Source of the DNA: Pristionchus mayeri
Lineage: Eukaryota > Nematoda > Chromadorea > Rhabditida > Neodiplogasteridae
DNA length: 64,000 nt
Reading direction: 5' to 3'
NCBI GenBank assembly: GCA_036245805.1
Contig: BTRK01000005.1
Coordinates: 41,155,216-41,219,215 of the forward strand
Below the pieces are notes generated by a model. The model was given only the letters and a program-made list of their open reading frames with translations, was not told where the DNA came from and searched no databases. Made by a program: the position numbers and the translations under genes. The first letter of the stretch is position 1, and each line of letters starts with the position of its first letter. Shown piece by piece: positions 35,864 to 49,171 of the stretch.

Positions 35864-38581
35864 AAATATTCTATAAAATAAAATGATGAAACGAGTAGTT
35901 CAGGCTCCACATTAGCACAACTTTCGCACAACAAAGATTAAAAATGAAAGCAATAATATAATTTCTCACCGCAATTCTTGGTGTAGAATGGCTTTTAGTT
36001 GTCTTCGTGATGCTCCTCGCCGACCAGAGTGATGCATAGGTTCTGAGAATATAAAAACCAATCAATTTTCTTTGTATTCGATGTTTTCAAACACTAGTCT
36101 TTGCCAAAATGCCAGAATAAGTGGTTAATTAAATCGAGAATTCCAAAATTCGCTACCATGAACATTTATGATTCAATACACCCACATAATCGCCCTCAAT
36201 ATATTGACAACAATGACAAGAATTCATCTTGGGACATAAAAATGTTAAATATTTATTAACCATTTACCCAAATCATCCGCTTACCGTATGCTTTCTCCAA
36301 TCGACGGTGGCATGGGGAGTGGATCGAAGAGAGTGTACTGACCAGTACTCGAAGAGAGGAAGGAGGGAGAGTTTTGAGCGAAGAGAGCAGTGGACGAGCA
36401 CGAACTGAAAGGATGGACGGGCCTTATTGTGGATATTCATGGATGGAATTATGTTACTCTTACCGAGACTCACTAAAAAATTGGTCTCTCATGTCGCTTT
36501 GCGAAATGTACCTTTCTTGAAACACAAAATTACCCAGAACCTAGGAAAACACATTTCGAAATGCAATTTTGAAACTGCCCACGTTTTCATCAGGAATGAA
36601 ATCATATCACTGACTGTGCGCTTCCTCCACACGTTCCTTTCTTTTCCTTTCCTTTCGCTTCCTTTCTGTTCCTGTAGCTGCTTCCGGGGACGTGTCGGCT
36701 GCTGTCATTCGGATGCGTCGCGTGGTCACATAGCATTTTGGAATTTGAGAACTGCGAACTCTCGTGTTTCAGAGGGTTCCCAAAAGACTGAGTTCTGAGG
36801 TGTTTGTCAATACCGCTGTAATGTTGGACGATAAAATTTATAAAATCATTCTTTATTTCTTTCTTATTCTAATTGTGCTACAATATACGCAAGTGTAAGT
36901 TTAGCAGAAAAATTCGTGAAATTCCTTTCTAAAATCCCCTTAATATTCACCATTCCCATACCATACCGTCTCAACCATACTTTTTTATTCCATTAGTCCT
37001 TCCTGTCGTCCTCTGAGAGGGCGGAGTCGAGTGCTGCGACATCAGCGAATGAGGTGTTGCTTGCATTGGCAGGATTGCAGTTCGACAGTACAAGTCGTAG
37101 GCGTCATTAAAATATAATAATTTCAAAACAAGCAGCTCTGCGCAATTCAAGAAAAACTCATGTTACACTTGCGTTTCATACATACCATAAACAATCTCGA
37201 ATAAGTGCAGCGCCGTTAGAAGAGAACGCATTTGTAAAAAAAATAGGAAAATTTTCAAAACTTCCTTTCATCTCTAACTAAGAAATTCATTTTTCCAGTT
37301 AAAAGGTAACTGTAAATTTCAACTTCCCTTGGTCTTTATCAGGTTGTTGCATAAGTCTTGATCGTTTTTGAGCACAAGGTTTCAAGCCATCGATTCCGCT
37401 TCCCTCACATGACTGTAGTCTGTCTTGGTAAAATAGTTTAGATATATGTTTGCTTATTATAATCATGATGTAGAGCTTACTCGTACAAGAGTTCAAAGCT
37501 ATAAATAATTACTTGAACATCGCAAATATCTGATAGCAAATTTGAAGTTCCTTCGAGTTGGCATATCTCCATTGAAAATGATGGTAACTAAATCGCCAAA
37601 GTCGTGATTTGGAGTATACTGATTGTTCGTCCACAAAATATGTTGAACATGGCTCTAGCTTAAACCAAACCAGGGAAAACTTTATACGAAATGAACCGCT
37701 TACTCTTACCCATGCTCAACTCAAGCAATTTTCCTCCATGCAGATCCAAATAATTTCACGTCACTTCAAGTGCGCTCGAAGAAACACTCATTCAGTAATC
37801 TCATAATAAGAAAAAATTGGGGTTCTAATATTCTCTTCAAATTACAAATTGAAATATACAAAAGTGTAAGTTATCGGAGTTTTTTCCAATTTTTCAAGTT
37901 TTAGGTTGACATTATTAATAAACTTTGCTGCAAATATTATATGTTTCCCAATAGTTTTCATATAGCGGTAGATAGTGCAAGAGTTGCTTGTTCAGATAAG
38001 CACCTTACATCCTGCTCTCATTTATTGGTTAAGATAGGAAATCGACTTGTGTGTCGATTTTGATACTGTGACTTCCACTCTAAATTTCGGAATATGAAAT
38101 CATATCGAAGGAGTAACGCCATATCTTTAACCCAGAACAGCAAATTGGTCAATATAAGTGTAAATTATTGCTGAAAGATTTAGATATCTGAACCTCAAAT
38201 AACCAGATTTTGACAAAATGCACATTTTTGAGCCATCACATAGTGGCTTGATTCGGAAAGAAATTAAATTCTCCGCCATGGACAAAGCATTTCAAATGCC
38301 GTAATTGCACTAAAGTATCATGTATTCAATGGCCTTTTATATAGTGGCTCAAGGCTGGCAACATCATTGTTCTCCAATAAGATATCTGCCCACAAAGTGG
38401 CAATCCCAATACTCCAGTTTGCCTTTGACTTCATGGTGTTCCCATCAGAATGATTCGACAGATTTGAACTAACGTGCGCTGGAGAGCATATTAATATACT
38501 AATAACATAAGAACAACTAGACGCCGCTCAAACAAATAGAAGTACTGATACTCATATCATCATTCCCAATGCCTCGACACC
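35864..38581. other. Dispersed modules and unassigned sequence, no gene
   Basis: 35960-36110 is the distal part of the M2-bearing repeat. 36150-36190 has the minus-strand GAAGCATAGATG-like motif. 36280-36640 matches 14900-15200. 36670-36790 is M3-M4 (CGTGTCGGCTGCTGTC; TGTTTCA at 36765-36771). 36985-37100 is M5 (GAGGGCGGAGTCGAG). 37339 starts a mariner-like terminus (TCAGGTTGTTGCATAAGT) whose partner I could not find. 37970-38050 resembles 42345-42400 (AGAGTTGCTTGTT). No conserved ORF. Confidence 0.5.
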
Positions 38582-39413
38582 ATGTCGTTAGTGCTGGTGC
38601 CTCACTTTGATCATTATTTACTCGTTTCCTGTGCAATTTTAGATAAAATGTTCTCTGGGTGACCCCACTCATTTTTCGAGCTCTATCGATATATCCAAAC
38701 TAGATCTCATGAAAGTGAGTTTTAACAGTGCTATGATTAAGGTCTCGTTTCTCAAAAGTGTAGGCAAAGGTGCAAATTAAATTTTCAGAGCGAAAAGAGT
38801 TTGACAAGAGCTTCAAAATGAGTGGTTTACGGGTTTTTTTAATCCAGGCAAAAATGCGCTATGCCCCTTTCCAGTTCTGAGTTGATTTGAAGTCGTCTGT
38901 TTCATTTTTTTTTCAGCCAAAGCAAAATGAATTGAGCAATTTAAATTACACCTATGTTTCATAAATAATACAAATATCTTTTCATGCTCCTACAATAAAA
39001 CATATTTAACACACTTCTGAAACACAGTTGTACTTTAAAATGTGAATTCATTTTGCTTTGCGCCTGAAAAAGCGCGCGGTCTGTGTTGAAACAGACGACT
39101 TCAAATAAACTCAGAACTGGAAAGGGGCATAGCGCATTTTTGCTTGGATGTAAAAAAACCGTAAACCACTCATTTTGAAGCTCTTGTCAAACGCTTTTCG
39201 CTGAGAAAATTTAATTTGCATCTTTGCCTAAACTTTTGAGAAACGAGACCTTAATCATAGCACTGTTAAAACTCACTTTCATGAGATCTAGTTTGGATAG
39301 ATCGATAGAGCTCGAAAAATGAGTGGGTTTCACCTAGAGGAACATTTTGTCTAAAATTGCACAGGAAACGATTAAATAATGATCAAAGTGAGACACCAGC
39401 ACTAACGACATGA
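38582..39413. mobile_element. Palindromic element S (832 bp)
   Basis: CATGTCGTTAGTGCTGGTG (38582) mirrors CACCAGCACTAACGACATG (39395-39413). Arms pair through GAGCTCTATCGAT/ATCGATAGAGCTC, AATGAGTGGTTTACGG/CCGTAAACCACTCATT and AAGTCGTCTGTTTCA/TGAAACAGACGACTT, with axis near 38990. Unrelated by eye to the P, Q and R families. Non-coding. Confidence 0.92.
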
Positions 39414-41705
39414 TGCATGGACCGTATAATTTGTGATGGTCATTTCAGAAGTTTGGGTTATGATTACACATGCTAGGAGATGATAAAACTGATGGAAACT
39501 TGTTTTTGATTTTTTTGCTAATCCGACACTTGAGTCGATCCTTACGTGAGTGGCGTGATAAAAATTCACAAAATCCACCCCGTGGGATCTATGATTCCCG
39601 ACATCTAAATAGTCGCTTTTCGCATGTGGCAATAGTTGTTCTTGATTATAATAGTATAAAATATACAACAAACACAGTATTAATCCTAACTCCACACAAC
39701 GGAATCATACGAGACAAATAACATGTCGAATGCCATTACTAGTTACTCTATTGACAAAAGTCGCTTACGCACCTTATGCATTCGGGTGGCATTGGTAGTG
39801 GGTCCGACCCACCCTAATCCGTTGAAGTCCCTGTTGATGCCTCCTTGGTAGTCCCGGGTACAGTGAGAACTATCAAGAAGCGATGCACTGTGGTCAATGC
39901 ACTTTTCTCTGCTAACTACCGTAATACGATCAACCGAAACCAATCGATAAGTACCGTACCTATTTCACTATACTCACCAGTCGCCCGCCCATGTCTCCCA
40001 TCTCCTCTCCACTGTACTCAATTGGCTCACGATCGGAACGAGATTCGCGAGGAAAATAATGAGTCTGAGGATTGTTTATTGATCAGATCAGCGAAATAAG
40101 ACGAATAATCAAGAGATCCATTTCTTGCGCACTCCAGAATCCAAAAAAGGAGTGATCGATTATGGGCTATTGCCAGAATTTGATAATTCGTCAAATATCG
40201 TGTTTTATGTTTCGCTACATTTCACAGCGCAGCTCCGTGTTGCGTGGGCTGTTGGGTGGGAGCACAGAGTGCATGCAACAGGGATATTATTATGTTACAT
40301 TGCTAAAATAATTTGATTGTAATACTGCAGTTATTCCGCTCGCACCAAAGAAAATGATTCCCAATTTACATTAAAATATTTGCGTAACACAACTTCATCT
40401 GCTACTTATTCTTGAAACTGGTTTTGTTGAGAATAGTATAGCTGCCCATATTAATTCAAAATATTGATATTTTGAGCAAAAATGGAAATCATTCAACTAA
40501 AATTTTTAGCTTTGTTCAAAGGAGATCCGAGTGACGAGAGTAGGTTTAAAGTGGACAAAGTGGAGGTAGACGAGTGGTAATTTTCAGCAATTAAAGGAGG
40601 AGTAACACGAAAAATTAGTTCAATTAGCCACTATGTGTACGTAATAGAAGCCGGCAGCCCGATAATGAATCACTTTATCCGAAGTTTCACAGATAGCTCC
40701 GAGGCTATTTACATACGAGCAAAGTTCATTGACAGCGCAGGGATGTGGCTTGTTCGTTTATGTTTCACTAGCTCTACATAATTTTCGCCTCGTTCTTGGG
40801 GTAATTTGGCTACAGTTTCCCATTGCGAGCGCAATATCTTCGCGGTGGGACTCCCTATCATCCATTCGTGTTACCCCTTCTTTAATATAATTTCATAATT
40901 CGTTGAGGACGAAACCATATTCGAATTAGCCTCCTTAGGTATTGTCGACTCATAGGGCATGTCTGAATCAGCAATGGACCGGGTTACCGAAAAACCATTG
41001 AGAAGGAACCTCTCATGCGAGTATTTCTAGTCACAACGCGCCACCCAAATTCGCGTTCCCTCCTCGTGATATCCCAACGAGACCTGGAAACCGGCAGTAT
41101 ATGTGTAGTACTACTCTCACTCCACAATCATAATCATGAGCACATTCAACCTCATAATCAGACAGGAAAGCCGACGTCGTCCTCTGCATACCCGTCCTCT
41201 CACAAGCTCTCTTCAACACCAACCATCCACATTCCTGCCCCACTCTACCCATAAGTTATCTCTCTCACGTTCTGCTCAGGGAGATTCGCCTAAAGATGTG
41301 CGGCCTTGTCGAGAATAAGGGACAAGATGTTGAAAGCAGGACATTAGCTAATAATTAATGATAATTTTTAAAAATCTTGTTTGGTGTATCGCATTACATT
41401 TTAAGACCCTCGCAAAAGAAGGAGCTAAGAGGACCAGGTGAAACGAGAAACGAGTTGTTATCGTCCATTCAGAGGCATCATTTCCCGCTGGATAATAATT
41501 TGTTCTTTAAATTCCTTTTCGTGGCTTTCTACACAAAAAATCTCAATTTTTGATTGACCACAAGGGTTGAATTAAAATTTTAAACTCTCTCCTCACCTCC
41601 GCTGCTACAGCACTAGTGACCGTCACTCGCAGTTTCTTGAGCGCAGACTGCATCTCCAGTATAATAGCGACCAGTGATCATGATTATTGTGAAATAATAT
41701 ATATA
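39414..41705. other. Dispersed modules, no gene
   Basis: 39580-39625 carries, on the minus strand, TATTTAGATGTCGGGAAT then CATAGATCCCACGGGG, matching 2895-2925. 39790-39870 is an M3-like block. 40960-41095 is module M6. 41580-41690 is C/T-rich. The open frames here do not match any family I know and shift between copies. Confidence 0.45.
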
Positions 41706-42970
41706 TTAGGTTGGAACAAACGTTTTGCACGATTTCGACCATGAACTTTGAAATTGCTTAAAAGGCTTCACTTTAATCGGGTCGATTTAACCGGATAGCA
41801 TATATTTAGGGACTATTTGTAAAATATATCCGCTACTTCGAATCGAATCCTGCTCTGATGGTTTCCGAAAAAAACAGGTTTAGTTAAATGTGACATTTTT
41901 GAGTTACATGGACATTTGTTTATCACGCTCTTATTCTGACAGAAAAAATCATTGTATAATCTCACATGGTGGAGTGAAAAGCCCTTTGGCAGTTCTCTCT
42001 AAAGCTATGTAGGATCTAGTGGTTGCTTTAATTTAGCAAGGTTTACAAGCTATTAAATTCCAACATTATAGAAATAACGTTACTCAATGGATCGCTGTTA
42101 TTACCTCGACAATCAATTATGCTGGCTTGATCTTAAGTGCTTTTACATAAACTACCTTGGTTCTTTATAACATAAAGAAATGCTGGAGCATACCCTTTTC
42201 CACTCCTAGAAAATTAATATTTTCTGAAATTTTGAATCATGGTCATCACAGCCAAAATATTGAAATTCGGTGTACATTGTTCGAGTCGATCTCCTCAAAA
42301 GGAAGCTATCCCCTGACTCGCCCAAGCCAATAAGTGATAGAGTAAGAGTTGCTTGTTTAGTTAACCGTATAAAATCTAAGCTTCCTTGTATGCTGGAAAC
42401 ATGTCATTCATGGAAACATCAATTTCGACACTCTAATATCAGTATCTGAGTATGCAAAATTGCTTTTTCTAATAGAAGCATTGTATGTGCACACGAAAAT
42501 AATTGTGAGCTTATCGTAGAAGGTACTTAAAGTTTAAATGTATTTGAGATCGATAGACTTACTGCTACGGGTATGCAGTGAAGGCAACTAATTCAGACCA
42601 AGCCCCTTTTGACGCGAGATCAAAACTGACAAAGTTTCTGGAATGCCATTTGTTGAGATTCCCATTTTCATACTATTTTATGATGCCTGTTCATCACACT
42701 TTCTAAATATACCTTGATATTTGTATTATCATCGATATCCATAGAGAGCAGACCCCAAAATTATGTAGTTCAGATCTCAAATGTAGTAACTTTGACTTTA
42801 CAAATTTCGCCATAATATCAAATGGTATGGGTAATACTAATGTGTGATAGAAAGAGTATCCAAGCCCTCAACGAATACATGAAACAATATTTAATAATTT
42901 TGAAAATAGAGGACAGAGTATGCTGGAAACGAAAATTTGAAAATCGTGCAAAACTTTTGTTCCAACCTGA
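41706..42970. mobile_element. Mariner-ended element, 1265 bp
   Basis: Ends TTAGGTTGGAACAAACGT (left) and TCAGGTTGGAACAAAAGT (right, reverse-complemented), both followed by TTTGCACGATTT. TA flanks at 41704-41705 and 42971-42972. Length equals a full mariner, but no transposase motifs survive. A stretch near its right end (GAAAGAGTATCCAAGCC) resembles GAAAGAGTATGCAAGGCC near the right end of the element at 56401. Confidence 0.85.
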
Positions 42971-42972
42971 TA

Positions 42973-44695
42973 TTTATAATAATAACATTAATTTCGCTTT
43001 TGTGGCATGCATGTGTCGTCCAAAAAACTCGTATAAATTGATCATTTATATCACAAGAAGGATGCTGAAAGGATTGGACATCACAAATTCATTCAAGCTA
43101 TAAGCCAATTTTGAAACAAATTTCCATCGGGAGTGCCGAATCATACTTACTAAAGTACTCAGCCCTTTCGAAATAACGGACTCGTAATTTATAAAAAAAA
43201 CGGTGCTTCTGCATTTCAGCTGATATGACTCCATTTTACGCAAATTTTATTTTAAATTATTGGTCTAACGGAGCTCAACAATATTGTAATTGGTTGTAGT
43301 TACACTTTTTCATAACACAACTGGAACCCCAAATTGATGGGCTACTTTCATTGTAAAAACGAATGTTTTGTAGGTGTGATAGTTTAGCAATAGAAAATTA
43401 ATTATTAAAAAATACCACTTATCTCTCCCTCTCTCCACTCATCTAGCTCCCTCTGCAGCTCGCGCTCGAGTTCCGAAAAAAAATAATTTAATTTATGAAA
43501 ATATCACGCTTCTCAGTTGCGTTTCGGCTTTTCGTTTCATAAAATGTGTTCAAAACTACCCCCTACTCCAGGGTTGACATGATTGGATGACAAAGTGGAC
43601 CTGATGACACGGCCCTGTCGCCGATTCAACTGTTTAATATTTTTAGCTTGTGTGCTGACCATACCGCGATTATCGGAATCTAGAAACCAGACCTTGGAAT
43701 ATGTCCCTAGTGAAACATACAATATTTTCAATCCAAATTCTGGATATACTTCACGCAAACAAAAACAACATTAATTTAATATTTCCCATCTTCCCTGTAG
43801 AATGGCGTGTGAAGTGCGAAAACTTACAACATACAAGTCACTCTTGCGCTTCTCATCTACGTTAAATATTCCGGATACTCTACAACATCGCTAAGCGATC
43901 CAATGGTCTTCTTACAATCATAAAATATTTCTTCTACATTCAAGTCACACCTGTTCTTCACTCAGATCCTAAATGTCCTCGAATAAGTGCGGCGTCGTTA
44001 GAAGGTAGCATCGATTGCATCTAAACATTCACAATTCCAAATCCGTGTTTTTCCCTTAATCGACGCAATTAATGAACATACAAGAAACATCTAGGTTTCA
44101 CTCATCTCATAAAGGATTCCGAATTTCTCTGCAATTGCTGAATATGTACCACTCTCTCTAAAAAGAAAAATAATTCCAAACCTAAGGAAAATAATACAAA
44201 AATGGCCTTATCCTGCACAATATAGGAACAGTCAAGTAACAGTCTTCGTGAAACACTGCAAAAACCATTGGAAGCTCCAATTAAAATAAACAACAGATTT
44301 CAACCCTACAAATTGTATTTATGATTGACGCCATCATGAAATTGGCTCACGCAGTTGTTGACGGCTCATATAACATGGGTGAGTCAACAATGCACCTAGT
44401 CAACTTACTGCAGGCTTAAGGAACTCTTTAGCCAAATATGTCTTACCAACCGATGTGAGGGCACTATCAATGCAGCAGGGCAGTGAAAAGAGGAAAATTA
44501 TTCAAAATAAATCTACAGCAGCTGCACCCCGATCAACCCCAGCTCATAGATGTGCCTGCTTCCTCCATGATCATGTTGGCTGCTGTGCAATTAGACTGTG
44601 TCGCGTGGTAGCATAAATTGAGAACTTCGAATTTACGAACTGCGTGATCTCGTGTTTCAGTGAATCCGTAATTGGCTGAGGTTTGTAACATTGTC
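42973..44695. other. No gene; composite dispersed repeat at its distal end
   Basis: No domain is visible in 42973-44340. 43975-44010 (CGAATAAGTGCGGCGTCG) matches 37198-37225 (CGAATAAGTGCAGCGCCG). 44370-44700 holds M6-like, M3 (ATCTACAGCAGCTGCACC; TCCTCCATGATCATG) and M4 (TGTTTCA at 44653-44659) in the same order as 21590-22000. Confidence 0.5.
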
Positions 44696-44786
44696 AACTA
44701 GCGGGGAACTACGTCACGATAAGAGTTGGGAGAGCGCTACTTCACTTCCTGGACATCTCCGAAGAACGGCAATTACGTTTGACTCT

Positions 44787-44849
44787 GGAATCAATCTAAC
44801 CACCAACCTTCGGTTTTCGAATCCGCTGCTTTAGCCACTCAACCATTGA
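44787..44849 (-). pseudogene. Degenerate tRNA-like segment, first unit
   Basis: On the minus strand, TTGAGTGGCTAAAGC stands where the other units have the A box, and GGTTCGAATCC-like sequence is decayed (CGGATTCGAAAACC). Recognisable only by comparison with the later units. Confidence 0.4.
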
Positions 44850-45806
44850 AATTGGTCAATATGTATTTTAAAAAAAATCATTTTAAGTCGAGTTATTAAT
44901 AATTTAAGATAGAAACACCTCAAAATTATCATTTAAAAACAAATTGAAAAAATCGTAATTTTTGGATTTTTAAAACTCATAATTTAAGCTAATTAACCAA
45001 TACTTTTGCATTTTATGATGAAAACAATTAATGTTAATTCGATTAGTAATTATTTAAACAAAGAAACACAGAAAATTCAGCATTTTGATTCAAACGAGAA
45101 TAAATTGCTGATCACGAATTCGCCCCACCGAACAAATGGATAAATGGGCTTAACAAAGCAAATCATGAATGCATTTGCGCTTTTTTCTCTTAATATTATG
45201 TGTTCGGGCGACACACACACGAGCATACACACATATTGCGAAAACTAAACTTAATTCTCGCAGGAAAGCGAAAAGCCAAAAACTACAGTACCGACGGACA
45301 GACAAACAAATGCAACCACGGTTTTTCGCGTTTTTTTTTATTTAACTAATTGACTTGCTTGTTTTTATGTGCGTGAACTTAATGTAGAGTGAATCCGCAC
45401 ACACCAAATTTCAGCCTCCCAGCTGCTCGGGGACGGAAATTGCTACGGTTTATAGTAAAGTAGTAACTAGCGGGCAACTACGTCTTTTTTACGAGGCCGA
45501 ATTGGTTACGGTAGCTTTTTGATACCGTGGGCATACGGTATTGACGTTTTGAATCAATTTTATGACGAAATCATAAATCTGACCCAGCGTCTGATCCAAT
45601 GCCATGGTATACGGTAGCTTTCGGAAATATTCTATGAGTATGTTATTGAAGTTTTGAGTCGATCCGCTGACGAAATCACGAAACTGACCCAGCGTCTGAC
45701 ACAACGACACGGTATACGGTAGCTTTCGGTTACGGTAGCCTACCATAGCATACGGCATTTTGTCCAACATGCCCAATCTTCTCGACGATTGGCAAAACAT
45801 TTTGAC

Positions 45807-45871
45807 GGTGGCGGGAATCGAACCCCCAACTTTGCGTTTGTCAGTCCATCGCGTTAGCCACTTGGCCATGG
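45807..45871 (-). pseudogene. tRNA-like segment 1
   Basis: On the minus strand: A box TGGCCAAGTGGCTAACG and B box GGTTCGATTCC at normal tRNA spacing, followed by CAAAATGTTTTG. The arms for acceptor and anticodon stems do not pair (anticodon-arm region ATGGACTGACAAACGCA), so it is tRNA-derived, not a working tRNA. The D-arm resembles the class with GGCCGAGTGG, such as tRNA-Ser/Leu. Confidence 0.8.
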
Positions 45872-46546
45872 TAAAATTACAACAGTATATTTAAAAATAA
45901 TTAAATTTTGGGAGAGTTATGATGCACCATTGAAACTTTTCAAATTATGCGTTTCTTAAAAATATTTTGTGCGCGCTCTGAAATATTAGTTGCCCCACCG
46001 GACTTTTAGGGTGTACGGTAATCGATTGGTTCGGGTACTTGATAAAAAGTGTGTCTCGGCCAGGCAAGTCTCACATCACTTTTGGATACTAGAATGTATG
46101 AGTTGTCGGTTACAAACGAGTTAAAATCAGAAATGCATACGGTAATGGACAGACAAACATCGTGACACCTGTTTTTCGCACCTCCTACATTTGTGTTTCA
46201 AGAAATTTCTTAGGTTTCATGTGTGCTGACCTTACAATACCGTGCCCCCCTCACCCAAACGCACAGCTCCCCACCTCCTCCAGATCAAAAAAGCTATCGG
46301 GTTATGGTAAAGCAGCAACTAGCGGGCAACTACGTTCTTTCAGAAGTAAGCAACTATTTTTCCTGTTTTACGAGCTTAAAATAACGGACTCATGACTTGG
46401 ATACAGCCCTTTCCTTTTTAAAAATCTTAGTCATTTGTATGACCAAGGGACAATATCTGACCCAGTGCTAATTTTGACCTACCGTAATCACATGTTATTT
46501 TCCCCATCATTATCAGGCTTTTAGAAGTGTGCCAAAACATTTTGAC

Positions 46547-46611
46547 GACGACGGGCATCGAACCCCCAACTTTGTGTTTATCAATCCATCGCGTTAGCCG
46601 CTCGGCCATGG
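46547..46611 (-). pseudogene. tRNA-like segment 2
   Basis: Minus strand: A box TGGCCGAGCGGCTAACG, then GGTTCGATGCC in the B-box position (one change from GGTTCGATTCC). Followed by CAAAATGTTTTG. Confidence 0.75.
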
Positions 46612-47470
46612 TAAAAATGTAAAAATGTATTTTATAAAATTTTTAAATAATAGGACGGTCATTATTTGCCAAAGAAACAATTTAAATGCTGCGTTTTTGA
46701 AAAAGTCATGGATGTGCTCCAAAGAATAATGGTCGCTCCACCGCTAAAATCGCCATTTCTTCGCGATGCAGTGGAAAATTTGCCCAATTTTCGATGGTCA
46801 GATGGTTCTCCGGGCCTGACTACGCTAGTGAATACGCAAAATAACTGAAATTTCGCGTAGTGTTTGGGGAATATTGCAAAATGTGGACGGACACACGCAC
46901 GCACAGACGTACACACACCACTTTTCGGTATTTTTCTCGTTTGGTTGCCCATACACTCGGTCTTTTTCCGCATGAAATGTCTTGTCTCGCCGACGGCCAC
47001 CTGCACCAGCTTGGACAGTGCGAGTGTATGACCTCGTTTTCGAAGGACAGAATGTGCACCCGATCAGGATACTGTAGAAACACACATTTTTGGACGTCCC
47101 GAAAATTTTGCCGAGGGGACCAAAGCTGGACTTGTGCCTAATGGGCATGTGCCCCGATGCCGCTCCCAGCGCCCCCACTCACATGCCCCAACAAACCCTA
47201 CAGCAAAAAGCTTACGGATTACTGGTAATATAGCAACTAGCGGGGAACTACGTTCTATTACAGGCGGGGAACTATGCTAATGTGCTTAAAATATCGGACT
47301 CATGACTTGGATACACTTTTGTAAATATTCGAAAAAAAGTTCCAAATTCGACATTCCAATGTCTGGCCCAGCGAAAAATATCTGACCCAGCGCTATTTCT
47401 GAACTACCGTAATCACAAATTATTGTCCCCACCATTACCAGACTTTTCGAAGCGTGACAAAACGTTTTCA

Positions 47471-47535
47471 CGGTGGCGGGCACCGAACCCCCAACTTTTC
47501 GTTTTCCAGCCCATCGCGTTAGCCACTCGGCCATG
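47471..47535 (-). pseudogene. tRNA-like segment 3
   Basis: Minus strand: TGGCCGAGTGGCTAACG (a perfect tRNA-type A box), then GGTTCGGTGCC. Followed by GAAAACGTTTTG. Confidence 0.75.
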
Positions 47536-48325
47536 ATAAAATCTTGAAATATATTTCAAAAAAAAATTAAATGCAAGGACAATCATGATTTACCAAACAA
47601 ACATTTTAAATACGCCGTTTGCAAAAAGTCATAAAGTATTGCGAAATCGGTTGCCCCACGGAAAAAGATCTGACCGAGTTGACTTTCAAGGAATACGGTA
47701 ATCGATTGATCCGTGGTTCTGGGAATTTAGTTGCCACGGCCAATCAAGTCGATCAGCACTACTGGATAGTGGATACAACGCGAAGGTTTTGGCGAAGAAA
47801 TGAGTGGCTACCGTAACCTGAACAGACGGAAAAACCTTTGTTTTTTGGACCTACTGAAAATTTTGCCGGAGGGACCAAAGCTGTTCTTGTTTCTGCTGAG
47901 CATGTCCCCCGTTGCCGCTCCCAGCGCCCCCACTCCCACACCCCCACAAACCCCACATCAAAAAAGCTTACGGTTTACTGGTAATGTAGCAACTAGCGGG
48001 CAACAACGTCTAACAATATAATAGAGGGAGTTTCCGATACTGAAGGAGTACGATATTGAGGTCTTCCGTCGATTCGCAAACGAAATCATGAATATGACCC
48101 AGCGTCTGACCCTACGCCACGGTATACGGTAGCTTTCGGAAACTCCCTATGAGTATGTTATTGAAGTTTTGAGTCGATCCGCCGACGAAATCACGAATCT
48201 GACCCAGCGTCTGACACAAGGCCACGGTATACGGTAGCTTTCGGTTACGGTAGCCTACCACAAGCATACGGTATTTAAAAAAAAAACACGATCAAGCTTC
48301 TCGAAGCTTTGCAAAACGTTTTGAC

Positions 48326-48390
48326 GATGGCGAGCACCGAACCCCCAACTTTGCGTTTGTCAGTCCATCGCCTTAGCCACTCGGCCATGC
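48326..48390 (-). pseudogene. tRNA-like segment 4
   Basis: Minus strand: TGGCCGAGTGGCTAAGG, then GGTTCGGTGCTCGCC. Followed by CAAAACGTTTTG. Confidence 0.75.
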
Positions 48391-49108
48391 GAAAATTACA
48401 AATGTATATCCAAAAAATTTTAAATTCAAGGACAGTGATGATTCACCATTGAAACATTATATATCAAGCTTTCGCTTCTAATCATGTGTCAAATAATAAT
48501 TATTTGACACACGGAATAATGGTTGCCCCAGTTGACTTTAGGGTGTACGGTAATTTATCGATTAGTCTGTATGGTGAAATGCGTATCTGGGCCAGGCAAG
48601 CTGCACACCATTCTTGACTCACAGCAGCTATGCCTTGTCCTCTCAAAATCACGGTTTCAAAGTAAAGGAGTACGGTAATGGACAGACAAACACCGTGACA
48701 CCTGTTTTTTGCACCTCCTACATTTGTGTTTCAAGAAATTCCTTTGGATTCATGTGTGCTGACCTTACAATACCGTGCCCCCCCCCCTCACCCAAACGCA
48801 CAGCTCCCCACCTCCTCCAGATCAAAAAAGCTATCGGGTTATGGTAAAGCAGCAACTAGCGGGCAACTACGTCTAAATCATAAATATGACCCAGCGTCTG
48901 ACCCAGCGCCACGGTATACGGCAGCCTTCGGTTACGGTGGGAGTACGATATTGAAGTTTTACTTCGAACCGCCGATGAAATCATGAATCTGACCGAGCGT
49001 CTGACCCAATGCCACGGTATACGGTAGCTTTCGGTTACGGTAGCCCACCACAAGCATACGGTATTTTGTCAAACATGCTCAAGCTTCTCGGAGCATAGCA
49101 AAAAGTTT

Positions 49109-49171
49109 TGACGGGCATCGAACCCCCATATTTGCGTTTGTCAGTCCATCGCGTTAGCCACTCGGCCATGG
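49109..49171 (-). pseudogene. tRNA-like segment 5
   Basis: Minus strand: TGGCCGAGTGGCTAACG, then GGTTCGATGCCCGTC. Followed by AAAACTTTTTG. Confidence 0.75.

Noticed and set aside
37339..37365. Start of a fifth mariner-ended element (TCAGGTTGTTGCATAAGT)
   Set aside because: No matching inverted terminus found downstream to 38.6 kb or upstream; kept only as a mention in the spacer entry.
2744..39695. A conserved peptide YLDVxxHRSHG in frames at 2744 and 39402(-)
   Set aside because: The nucleotide motif recurs at several other loci where the frame is not open, so the shared peptide is a by-product of a dispersed DNA repeat.
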